A stretch of DNA of 64,000 nt from Dirofilaria immitis. Its lineage: Eukaryota > Nematoda > Chromadorea > Rhabditida > Onchocercidae. The stretch lies in assembly GCA_024305405.1 (NCBI GenBank), contig JAKNDB010000085.1, positions 372,001 to 436,000 of the forward strand. The letters run 5' to 3'. Every line of letters starts with the position of its first letter. Position 1 is the stretch's first letter. The notes beneath the pieces were generated by a model. The model saw nothing but the letters and a program-made list of their open reading frames with translations, was not told where the DNA came from and did no database searches. The position numbers and the translations under genes were made by a program. This document shows positions 1 through 10,429 of the stretch, one piece after another.

Positions 1-798
1 CCTTCGTTTCACTTTTTTAGAATTGATAGTGGTTCTATTTCTTACATTCTAAATTTCGCAAACAAGGCTAATGTCCGTTGCGTTTGCCCCTGCTCAAATT
101 GTGATATTGTCCATCTCAGTCCATCTCACACTAAGTAAAAATCTTGAAATCTTTCAAATATTAGTTGGAAACAAATTAAAACAAATATTTTTAAATAGAA
201 TGAAGAGGAAGGCAAATGCAAAAAGAAATATAATTTTGCAAACTATATCATAAATTAAGTCTTGTTTGATTCTCCTTTCTGAAGGTAAAATTATTCAGAT
301 TGCACTTTCATTTGGCATAACATATTTTGGTGTTAATTTCAATAAAAAATATGCATTCGACAGAGAAAAAAATAAGAAAAAGCTACTACTTTTTATATCG
401 TAAATGGTTTCATCCGGCAAGCAAGTCCGAAATTTCCATCCTTCGAATAATATAATGTTTTTTTTTGCAGGAATTACGTGAGATGAATTACAAAGCTGCA
501 GAAATTTCGCAGCAGCAAGGAACTATTTTGAGGAAGAATTTAGAAGTAAAGGTGAATTTAAGGTGAAATAGATATGATTGATTTAGCCAGAAGAAAAGAT
601 AAAAGAGAAATAAGATTTTAAAATTGAAGTATTGCTCAATTTTAGATATTTGTAATCCTATTTGGTCATACATTCGAGCTGACAGAAAAAATCGTGAGAA
701 AACTGTTCAACAGTATTACTGCGATATATTCAAAAGCCTTGTGCAATTACATCATCGATATAACATTGCCCTATCTATCGAGTGTTCATGACTATTAG
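1..798 (+). CDS. 3' end of an unidentified gene (partial)
   Basis: The two best exons are 471-551 (TTTTTTGCAG acceptor, AAG|GTGAAT donor) and 646-798 (TTTTAG acceptor, ending at a TAG stop). Both are phase 0 and separated by a 94-bp intron. They read ELREMNYKAAEISQQQGTIL... followed by a hydrophobic-basic tail ending in LSSVHDY. The first part is polar and could form a coiled coil. A possible further exon lies at 21-134 (after a TTTTTTAG acceptor), with a Cys-rich stretch CVCPCSNCDI, but its end phase does not fit directly onto 471, so another exon would be needed between them. The gene begins left of the window. I do not recognise the family. The alternative is that only the 471-551 exon is real. 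Confidence 0.35.
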
Positions 799-1242
799 CG
801 CAACTTTTATTTCCATTTTATGGAATCAGTGTATGAATTTAAATAATTTTGTTACCTTTTAAATGTGATGCTTGATTGTTGTGAAACATTATCTTCAACT
901 CTCTCCAATAATCAATTTTCTTAATTGTTGATGAAAATTTACCAAATCTAAAATTTTCGAAATTTGAAATCTACTAACATATATATATATATATAGTATT
1001 AAAATATATCAATTAAATATAGACTTACTGATAAGTTGCGTCTGAATTTGCTACATCTTAAGAATAATGTTGTCGTGAAATTTATATAATACAGAAATGA
1101 TTGAATTAAAGGCCAGTAATAAAACTTTTATCATCATTTATTCACTGGTAAATTACAGAAATGGATGCGATAGAATCAACTGTATTGGATGAAAATTTTT
1201 TCGGACGAAAATGGATGAAAAAAAATTTTTTTGCAGATGACT
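799..1242. other. intergenic, AT-rich
   Basis: No exon is supported here. It contains a short TA run near 980-996 and otherwise plain AT-rich sequence. Confidence 0.5.
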
Positions 1243-1466
1243 TTGCTGCTCTTGTATTTTCGCACCACTATGAGCTCGCACATGCTTTTTTAAATTTTCT
1301 TTTTGAGTGAAATTACTCTGACATTCCTAACAATTGTAGGACATCTCACCGCTATGAATTCCCATATGAGTTTTCAAATTCGACAATTGCGAGGAATTTT
1401 TCTTACAAGTCGAACAACTCTGTGGCTTATCACTGCTATGAGTTCGCATATAGGCTTTCAAATTGC
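1243..1466 (-). pseudogene. decayed C2H2 zinc-finger remnant, inverted
   Basis: Read on the minus strand this stretch encodes recognisable pieces of about three C2H2 fingers: linkers such as HSSDKPQSC and HSGEMSYNC, CSTCKKNSSQLSNLKTHMG, and ECQSNFTQKENLKKHVRAH. One finger has a TAG stop at 1327-1329 between its two expected cysteines, one carries a Ser where Phe is usual, and no start codon or complete finger array is present. The finger wording (SQLSNLKTHM, FTQK..L.KHV) matches the intact array at 3.1-4.2 kb on the plus strand, so this is most likely a duplicated, inverted and inactivated fragment of that gene or of a close relative. Confidence 0.75.
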
Positions 1467-1540
1467 ATACCAATTGAGTTGAAATCAACTGGTTAAATTA
1501 TTCATCGCTAGAAAGGTATTAGTTGATATCGAAATATTGA

Positions 1541-1635
1541 AATTATTTCAAATTTGAAAATCCGACTTTATTAAGATCGATTTCAGATAAAACTTTTATT
1601 TGTTTGCTAAAAATAATTGCACATGGAAAATACAA
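1541..1635 (+). repeat. dispersed ~90-bp repeat, copy A
   Basis: It shares an ungapped alignment of roughly 80% identity with 4926-5018 in the same orientation (core TTTATTAAGAT.GATT..AGATAAAA). The two copies lie close to the zinc-finger remnant and the zinc-finger gene respectively. Confidence 0.6.
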
Positions 1636-1787
1636 TATGTTTCACATTAAAATACCAAACATTTTTCTCGTCTAAATATGGTAATAAAAAACGATTCATA
1701 AAAAAGCGAGCTTGAAAAATTTGATAATCATGAATACTGTAAATTTTCTGCGAAGTAACGGAAACTTTTTCATAGCCTCATCGAAAA

Positions 1788-1847
1788 TGTTTGTATAAAT
1801 TTGCATAAACCGATGGGGTTTATGCAAATTGCAAATTTATACAAACA
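1788..1847. repeat. imperfect inverted repeat (hairpin)
   Basis: The left arm 1788-1811 pairs with 1817-1847 around a 5-base loop GATGG. The right arm carries an extra 7 bases (a local duplication of TGCAAAT), otherwise the 24-base arms match. Confidence 0.7.
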
Positions 1848-2600
1848 AAAATCATAACTGTCTCTGTAATATCAATGTAATGGGCAGCAAAAGTCAATAT
1901 TACTATTTAATTCTTTTCATTTCAAAATTTTGATGATTTATTAATGCGATTTTTATCTTTCCGTTAATATGCCTCATTTAGAATATATGAAAAAATTGAA
2001 ATAAAATGAAATTATGGAAAAAATGTATAACAGCTTTGCATAAATTATTTCAAACAATACAGTAACAGAAATTTAGATAAATTTTTTTGATATAAAGGAT
2101 TAAACAGTGGTATTAAACATTGACCGAATAATCTCCCGTTCATTATTACATGTGGTGGATTGCTATTTAATATTATGCGTGGATTGACACTCCTACCTGA
2201 ATGACTATTTATATATACAGTTATATTTGAGGCTGACAGAAATAACTAAATTACTATTGTATTAAATTTTTGCTAGAAATTTTAATCTATAAGTTTGACC
2301 TTCTTCCTACTGCAGTAGTATTTTTCTATAGTTATGTAAGTTTTACAAATTTTGCTTTACAATATTTGCAGCGGATCTCAAATAGGAATAATTTGTCATG
2401 CTCACGATATAAGTATGTAAGTGAACCATATTTTGCCAATATCGATTGCACTATCTTTATTTTTCAATGCTAATTTACTTAGAAAAACATTTATTAGAAA
2501 AAATTTCTTCTTGAGATCGAATCCTTTGCCTTTGTGTGACGTGCAATCAGATAATGCTATTTCTTCGACGTAATCATATTGTATACTGTTGAATTTGATT

Positions 2601-2619
2601 ATTTTTAGAAATTGCAAAA
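2601..2619 (+). promoter_or_regulatory. possible spliced-leader acceptor of zinc-finger gene
   Basis: ATTTTTAG lies 12 bp before the ATG at 2620. In nematodes such an acceptor without an upstream coding exon is typical of trans-splicing; cis-splicing from a 5' UTR exon is the alternative. Confidence 0.35.
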
Positions 2620-4256
2620 ATGTTTATCAACATACGTTTTATCTGTTCTTTCTTCGTCGTCCTTCAATTATGCGACATTCAAACGGTAAGTTAATTAAAA
2701 AGAATATATTATATTAAACACCGTATTATTTTCAAGATTTCAAAATTTTAAGGAAGATGGGTAATATAACATAATTTGAGGAAGCACAACCACAACTGAC
2801 AAAGTTGCCCGATTTATTAAAACTGAGTAAAGAACAAACAGAACTGACGGAAGAACAAACAGAACCGTTAGATTTATCAATGTTGGAAATAAATGAAGAA
2901 CAAGCGGAACCGCTGGACTTATCAGTGATGGAAATGAATGACGAACGAACAGAACGGTTAGACTTACTAATTCCAAAAGTGAATATTAGAAAAGCAGTGG
3001 ATCAATGTGACATATCAATTCAAAAAGCAGAAAATGAGTTAACGGAATTAAATAAAGTAATGAATGAAGAAAAAAGAGAACTATCCAATTTATCGATTCA
3101 AGAAGCGGATGAAAAAGGAAAAAGCAAACGAAAAAAATTGAATGCCCTGTATGCGGAAAAAAACTGAGAAGCAATTTGAGAATTCATATACTAACTCATA
3201 ATGGTAGCAAACCACACAATTGTTCAATTTGCAAGAAAAGTTTCTTGCGACTATCGAATTTGAAAGCTCATATGCGAATTCATAACAAAGAGAAACCCTA
3301 CAAATGTTCGGAATGTGGGAAAAATTTTAATCATGCATCGAATTTAAAAACGCATATGCGAATTCATAGCGGTGAGTTGCCCTACAGTTGTGAGGAATGT
3401 CAAAGAAATTTTTCTCAAAAAGCCACTTTAACAAATCATGTGCAGATTCACAGCCGTAAGAAGCATCACATTTGCTCGGAATGTGGGAAAAGTTTCGCGC
3501 TACTATGGTTTTTGGAAAGGCATATGCGAACTCACAAAGTTGAGAAGATTTACAGTTGTTCACAATGTGAGAAAATTTCTCACAACCCTCGCAAATGAAT
3601 ATCCATATGCGAAGTCATACCGGTGACAAGCCTTACAGTTGTTCACAATGTAGGAAAAATTTCTCACATCCCTCGCAATTGAATATCCATATGCGAAGTC
3701 ATACCGGTGAGAAGCCTTACAGTTGTTCGATATGTAGGAAAAATTTCTCGCAAGTATCGAATTTCAAAGCTCATATGCGAATTCATGACGGCACGAAACC
3801 CTACAAATGTTCGGAATGTGAGAAAATTTTACTCAAAAAGTGTTTTTAATAAAACATGTGCGAACTCATACCGGTGAGAAGCCTTACAGTTGTTCAGAAT
3901 GTCGGAAAAATTTCTCACAGTCCTCGCAATTGAATGTCCATATTCGAACTCATACCGGTAGGAATCCTTACAGTTGTTCCATATGTGGGAAAAATTTCTC
4001 GCAAGTATCGAATTTCAAAACCCATATGCGAATTCATGATGGCACGAAACCCTACAAATGTTCGGAATGTGAGAAAAATTTTACTCAAAAGGTGTGTTTA
4101 ATAAAACATGTGCGAACTCATACCGGTGAGAAACCTTACAGTTGTTCAGAATGTAGGAAAAATTTCTCGCAATCCTCGCACTTGAAAAAGCATATGCAGA
4201 CTATCCATAAAAAACCATATATTTCTCAGAATGATGTGATTTTAACAATCATATAG
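2620..4256 (+). CDS. C2H2 zinc-finger protein with 13 tandem fingers (three apparent frameshifts)
   Basis: Exon 1 (2620-2685) encodes a hydrophobic start, [20 protein letters not shown], and ends at GTAAGT. Exon 2 most simply starts at 2781 in phase. It first encodes a Leu/Glu-rich region with repeats of the type EQ.EPLDLS.LEIN, then 13 fingers of the CxxC-x12-HxxxH type joined by [13 protein letters not shown] linkers, ending at a TAG at 4254-4256. The frame breaks three times: at the A7 run 3131-3137, and at GAGAAAATTT at 3572-3575 and 3823-3826. One added A at each site gives a single frame of about 514 residues. Multi-finger proteins of this type normally bind DNA or RNA in the nucleus; the hydrophobic N-terminus is unusual and could instead be a wrongly joined exon. 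It may be a pseudogene, but the same type of error in housekeeping genes here argues for sequence error. Confidence 0.7.
3720..4220 (+). repeat. internal ~252-bp duplication of a three-finger block
   Basis: Fingers 8-10 (3720-3970) and 11-13 (3971-4220) are nearly identical in order and wording ([19 protein letters not shown], then [17 protein letters not shown]). The observed period is 251 bp because the first copy lacks one A at 3823-3826. Confidence 0.85.
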
Positions 4257-4332
4257 TAACTCATTGCAAGGAGAAGATCATCTTCAATTGTTCTTTATGC
4301 GGTGGTAATTTTAAATCGAAATTTAATTTATA
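4257..4332 (+). pseudogene. degenerate fourteenth zinc finger
   Basis: Just after the stop, another frame reads [20 protein letters not shown] followed by KSKFNL and a stop. This looks like the histidine end of one finger, a linker, and the CxxC half of the next, so the array once extended further or is frame-shifted here too. Confidence 0.55.
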
Positions 4333-7300
4333 ATTTAATTTTAAAATTTTACATAAAGAAGTTTCATATAAAGAAATAAACACTTAAAAAGTTTGAAACT
4401 GTAATATACATTGTTGTTATTGACATTGTTGATTATCCATATATTTCATCAATTGAATTCTTACTATTTAATCAATTTTCCATACTTTATTTTTGTTCTA
4501 ACTTTATTTATAATAATTTTTCTAATATTATTGTTGTTGCTTAATTATAAATTATTCATTTGTTACTGATATTTTTTTTCATTTAATAAAATTTCCTCTT
4601 TCATCTCTGTGCATTACACCTATGTTCATCTACTGAAGCATGCACAATACGCAAGCATATAGCATATAGAATATGCAAATGAGTTTTGCTTTATTAAATC
4701 AGATTATTACATATATGATGTACAAAAAGTTTGTTTGAGAGATAAAAATTTTACCCAACTGCAATACTTTTTACGCAAAACTATACAGCCAAATTTATTT
4801 TTATGCAGCCCAAAATTGTAAAATATAGTCATTTTTGAAAATTAAAGAAAATTATCTACTCTATAAAGCAAAAATTTTTTATTTCTTTGCAATTACAGCG
4901 AATTATTGAAATTTGTAGAAAATCAAATATTTTAAATTTGAAGATCAGATTTTATTAAGATTGATTCGAGATAAAATTTTTATTCGTTTGCCATAAATAA
5001 TTGTACATAGATATACAAGCGTTTGTTCATTGCTTTTTCTATTCAAAGCCTACAGATGGAAAATCATTTAGTGATTAAAAATTGTTAATTAATCATTTTT
5101 TGTTGAGAGCTTAGGTTTTCTTTCGAATAAATAGATTATTTCGGAATCTCCTCCGTAAAAAAAACAATTGTTTCTTTGCGAATTCAAAAGTTTTTATTTT
5201 AAATATCGTTTTAATCAAGCAAGCCATACTTATTTAAACAGATCCTACTGACTGTCTATTCTTTTCATAGATCAAAAAATAAATAAATAATTTAAGTGAA
5301 ATTGCATAACTAGCAATGCTTATACTTCTAGCAGTATTATAATTAATATGCAATGCATTATATTTAGCAATTTCTAGAATTTCAAATAACAGGTTGCATT
5401 GTTTTTAATGACTTATTATATATGGGAATATACTATCGTTATATCTTGTCTGTCATTAGGATAATAGAATTTTTGATTAGCGATGACTATCTTTTTGGGA
5501 CTGTGCTAATTGTCGTTTTAATTTTCTACCGCTATGAATCTTTGAATAGAAGTTGCGTCGCATATTTAAGAATCATAAAGCAACTCATAAACAGAAATAT
5601 TGAGAATCGTTTGCGAAAACTCGATATGAATAAAAGGAGTGTGCGTCGATTTCCCTTAAATTCAACTGCGGCATGTAATGCTTCCAGCTCATTGACTGCA
5701 AAAAGTATTTGAAGGAATGATTCATTAATAAATGGGTCTTGATCCACGAATGGAAATCCATCTACGAATCCGGAATAATCGATCCAAGCGTTGCTAGTCG
5801 AGAATCATCATTTGACCAGTTTATATAAGCATGAAGATTGATTCTGTGCATTTGAAATGTTGTAGCTAAATGAATAACTATTTCAATTGTAGTCTTTGAT
5901 CTCAAGAATTAAAGTATGCCAAGAAATAAACATTTATCGATAAATTCTTCTCAATGCTTTTCCACTTACTACCTTTTAAGGGAATTCGTTCGTAACATTG
6001 AATGTATTAGCAGTATTATTGATGCGTAAAAACGGTAAATTGCAAAGAAAGAACTTACTGTATCAAATACTGTAGCGAATACCTTAAATCAAATTGTTTA
6101 ATCAATGAGTTAAAAGAGTTATATGATTATATTAATGAGTGAGTAAAACTTTATGTAAATGTAAATGTAAGAAGATAGCTATATTAATATGCCCTCTCAG
6201 AGCAAGATAATAAGTTAAACTTCAGCCATTTAAACTTTCCTTCAACAATAAGAACTTGAAACTAATTCCAGTAATTAGAATAGCGAAGCATATTTAAAGT
6301 AATTTCAAGCAAAGGTAAAAGATTTTCAGAGAAGATAATGTTGAAAAAATTTCATGAAGAAAGTGAAGAAGAAGCTATTTTATTCATACATTTTTTCCTT
6401 TGAGTTTTTGAGAAAAGATGAATGATTTTACTCAGATTTCAGAAACCACTTCATTTAGTGATAGGAACATCTAAAAATCAATGAGCCAAAGTGTAAATCT
6501 GATAGTAATGATCACCCCCAAAATTCATATCATCCTTACATTCCTATATTTTTCCCTCTTGATAAAATCAAGTTGAATAATTTCGATATTTATTTAATTT
6601 ACTTTACTCAGCATGAATGTTACAATTTCTCTACAGACTAGCATACATAATGAAAGAAGACTGAATTGCATTCTTAATGAATCCAAATTACCGTTGACAG
6701 TGAATTTAAGCATAAGTAGTTGATAAATTAAAAAAAAATTACACATTTCATCATTTCTTCTCAGTTTAAAAGAAATCGATGGATGAGTACATAAATGCCA
6801 AGTTTTCTAATAGATAGATTGATAAGATGTGACTATTCCGGTTAGCGATTCTCAACTGTTCCTTTTTAACAACCAGTAATTTTTCCTCATAATCGCTTAG
6901 TAAATCTGTGACCCGTCTAGACAAAGGAATGTAGTTAATTACTTGATCAACTGCAATTCTAAACGACACGAGATTTAGTATTTAGGGTCAGACTTAGGCT
7001 ACGAATGATCCTTTAGTAAATTTAAATTTTTTGAAAATCCAGCTACAAAGGAATATAAAAATTCCATTTGCAATCACTTATAAGTATATTAATTTGATGA
7101 GAAACACCAACTGTAAAGTCAAGGACAAATTTCAATAGCATCAAAATCCATTTATTTCCTCTCTTCATAAAAAGAGAAAAAACAAAATCATCAATATTCT
7201 AGAAATTTTTTCAATTTCCATAACCCTTCTCAAATTATCTTCGATCATAATGATTTCGAATAGAATTCGTAGCATCTCACTAGACGAATCAATATTTTTC

Positions 7301-7516
7301 ACTGATAAAAATCCATAGTCGCCACAAAATTCCAGTTTCATCACGAAAATTCATATGTTATCTTAAATCCTCCCTTTAAATATCATATTTTCACGACCAA
7401 AATACACACTGTAAAACATCATATTTTTAAATAACAGAACAAAATATACACTGTAAAACAGGTAGTAACAGGTAGTAAGAAGTCGAGACTGAAAAAAAGT
7501 AAAACCGCGTAACTAA
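4333..7516. other. intergenic, no confident gene
   Basis: An AATAAA at 4374-4379 may serve the zinc-finger gene. Copy B of the dispersed repeat lies at 4926-5018. Two open frames are noted but weak: 5422-5712 (+), 96 codons from an ATG with two hydrophobic stretches, and 6766-6969 (-), starting with a GTG and reading VDQVINYIPLSRRVTDLLSD; either could be an exon, but I recognise no family and see no matching partner exons. Confidence 0.4.
4926..5018 (+). repeat. dispersed ~90-bp repeat, copy B
   Basis: Same orientation as copy A at 1541-1635, with scattered substitutions. It lies about 0.7 kb past the end of the zinc-finger gene. Confidence 0.6.
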
Positions 7517-9223
7517 TCATTTGATGTATTTCTCCATAAATTTCTTGTGAAATTCCGAGCGAATGGCATCATTAATAAAAATCTGTTCCTTCTTGCGCTC
7601 TTTCGATGCCCTTAGCACAGTTCTTGAAAACTACATCATCATCCCATCGTCGTTTCACCTTAATTAATTAAGTTGTGTAAAAGTAATATAATAAACTAAC
7701 TATAATGTTGAAATTGAAGGATTTAAATTATGAATGTCCGGATACCGCTGGGGAGAAAAGCTACACTAATCGATCAAATCGCTCTAATAATCCTTGTCAG
7801 CATTGAGTTTCTGGTCAGTAATCCTGTTAAGCAATATGCTACTAGTCAAAATTGGCATGGCTTTTTTGTAGTAATATAAATACTATAGTTATAACTTGAA
7901 TATAATTCCTCAGCTGTATTTTTCAGTCTACACTCGTGCGTAAAATAAAATGCTACTCAATTTTTAACAGATCTACTGAAATCATAACTTGCAGTCTACT
8001 ATATTTCACTGCTTTTGAATTTACCTTGAAATCAGACACTTCTGAGTTGAGTAACGGATTGCCGTGCAGAATATTTTCGGTTCTAATTCGTTCCTGCAAA
8101 ACATGAATACATATATTGAAGACATGTTGACAATTCAACAAATGAAACCGTTTATTTTTCCGTGGCAGCTCATCCTTTAACGCAAATCATGTCTCTCTGT
8201 TTTATTATTGTCATATTATTATTTGTCACAGTTATTCACAACAATAAATGAACAAGGTTAAAAGAAATACGAAAGATGTAAAATTTACTTATAGATATTA
8301 ACCTGAAGCAATTAGCTTTTTACCTGTTCTTCAGCTAATGCTGCATCACGCTGAGCCTTCTCCAATGCTCGCTCTTTCTTGATTCTAGCCAGTTCGGCCA
8401 TCAATTCCGCAGCATCATCCTCATCTTCATCGGAATTCTGCAATTAACATAGATCAACAAAAATCGTATCAGAAACTGTTTAGGGAGCCAGAATCCAACT
8501 ACCATAAATATAAGAGATGAGAAACAAATCCGGGTTGTCACGTAATAAGCTAACAGATATAATGTGAAAACCATGAGAAAAAATCATACGCTTACGTCAT
8601 TGATATCATCATCGTAAGGATCATCTTCATCCTGGACATTTGGTGCCGAAGTTCCTTCCAATCTTGGTTTCTTCTGCATATTCCAACCACCTTCTCGACT
8701 TCGTCGTTCACGTCCTACATTTTTTCCTTCTCCTCTAATTCACGACGCAAATCCTGCAAAACAGTAGACAATCTTAATAATTAGTTCGTGAAATTTATCA
8801 ACCCAAATTAGCACAATAAATCTTTACAAAAGTTCTAGTCGAATTATATGATAAAATGCAATATGATAAAATACAATAAATTTCAAATTCCAAAAATTTC
8901 ACTAAGATTTCAATTTAAATGAATCTCCTTTATTTTAGGAAATCGCTTTCTCTTCCTCCTCTATTCTAGATGGCTATGTAAAAGTAAATGAGAATTTAAT
9001 GCTCTTATTCACATAGCCGACAATGAAATACTAGAAGTTATGAGATTCTTACTCTCGATTTGATATCCTCTGCGTGACCTTGTCCTTTCTGACGGTATTT
9101 GAGTTTTGTGTGTGATGGCATATCCTTGCTTGAATATTGCTGTGACAGCTTCGAAAGGTCACCTTCATTTCTGCCAGAACCGCCGCGTGCTGGTTCAAAA
9201 GTGGGCCGATGTGCGGTCGTCAT
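7517..9223 (-). CDS. CWC15: CWC15 spliceosome-associated protein
   Basis: Five exons (genomic order): 7517-7658, 8025-8093, 8324-8437, 8596-8753, 9053-9223. The N-terminus [20 protein letters not shown], followed by [20 protein letters not shown], is diagnostic of the Cwc15/Cwf15 family. Further conserved parts are RDLRRELEE, an acidic middle, a charged helix [32 protein letters not shown], and the C-terminus [15 protein letters not shown]...[13 protein letters not shown]. Length after correction is about 217 residues, close to human CWC15 (229). The protein joins the Prp19/CDC5L-associated complex in the nucleus and acts in pre-mRNA splicing. Two frame breaks: a missing T (A on the coding strand) in the T6 run 8720-8725, and one excess C at 7609-7611. 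A TTTTAG lies about 9 bp before the ATG (possible trans-splice site). Confidence 0.93.
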
Positions 9224-10429
9224 TATGATAATCTAAAATAAAACAGTTTATACGTCAAAACCCTCAAAAGCTCCGTACGGCATATAACTGCAATAATGAA
9301 GGTAATCATGATAACTATATATAACTACTGATCATGCACGATTATAGAATCATGCATAAGTGAAGCTCATATCTCGACGTTATGGTATGAAAAGTTTTTA
9401 TTAGCAGATAAATTGGAAACGTTGCTATCAGCAATCCAAGACTCAACTAAAATTATTCACACCTTCTGACCTTTCAAAATCCGTGCCAAAACAGTGAGCC
9501 TATATTTCACGGCTGGTGTCACCTGACAACATATTATCTCATAAAGGGTACGACAGAACCGCTAAAGGAGTTCGGGATTTTTCTTAGGATGGGGCATAGA
9601 GAGATTTCGGTATTTCTACCATACTTACCTCTCGAGTATTTCAGTTCTGACAAATGCCTGTTGTGATTATAATCAGTATGTATAGCTGATAATTTTGATC
9701 AAAGTTCATTTCTTGCAATTTGATGCTGTAAAAACAATGTATGACATCGCTGGATTCATCATAGATCATAGATAGTTGAAAAGAGTTAAAAATCGTTGAA
9801 TAGTTGAAAATCGTCAACTTACTTTTATCTATTATTTGATCATTATTGTTCCTTTAATTTTATATGTATTAGTAGTTATTGATTATAGTTAGACATAAAT
9901 AGTTTTATTTTATCATTATGATAAGCGTAACGTATTTTTGTCTGAATTTTATTGTTTGCAAAGGCAGGGGATTAATTTGGAACTATGATCATATGAGTCA
10001 GTGCCTTAAATAGTAAGTTTAATTGAAAAAAAAGTGATATATGATTAGCTTATTTTGCATCACTCGTTACCGAAATAGTCTGACATAGTTTTATTCAATC
10101 ATTTAATATATAAATGTATCCTACTACTATTAACCAACATTACTTTCGGGACTCCTTCTTGCAGCTACTACCATATTGATAAATGCTTTGAATATATCCT
10201 GTATGTAATATAAAAATGTAAAAAATAATTTTTCTATACATGCTATATATTTATCTAGCTGTATATATCACTGGATACTCATTTAACGGATTATTCTCGA
10301 AATTCTTGAAAATATGCGAGTTCTTATTCATCTCGTGAAATGAACGATGAGCGATGAACGATTATGGTAAGCGTGCTCATATATTATAGTACCAATATAT
10401 CACTGATGAAAACGTTTTTTCAGAAAAAA
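9224..10429. other. divergent intergenic region CWC15 / FAM50
   Basis: About 1.2 kb separates the two divergent starts, so promoters for both genes should lie here. No coding exon or strong motif is seen. The sequence at 9541-9660 is slightly more complex than its surroundings. Confidence 0.5.

Larger units (their letters stand above)
1467..2619. other. intergenic between zinc-finger remnant and gene
   Basis: No gene is supported. It holds one copy of a dispersed ~90-bp sequence (1541-1635) and an imperfect hairpin (1788-1847), both listed separately. The segment just before 2620 supplies the presumed 5' acceptor of the zinc-finger gene. Confidence 0.5.

Noticed and set aside
71..253. 60-codon plus-strand open frame at the left edge
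   Set aside because: Another frame over the same bases follows a splice acceptor and looks more exon-like; this one has no family signal.
3327..3563. Minus-strand open frame within the zinc-finger exon
   Set aside because: It is the antisense shadow of the finger array; the plus strand carries the CxxC and HxxxH pattern.
2620..4256. Calling the zinc-finger gene a pseudogene because of three frameshifts
   Set aside because: The same one-A deficits occur in essential housekeeping genes of this window, so they cannot be used as proof of decay.
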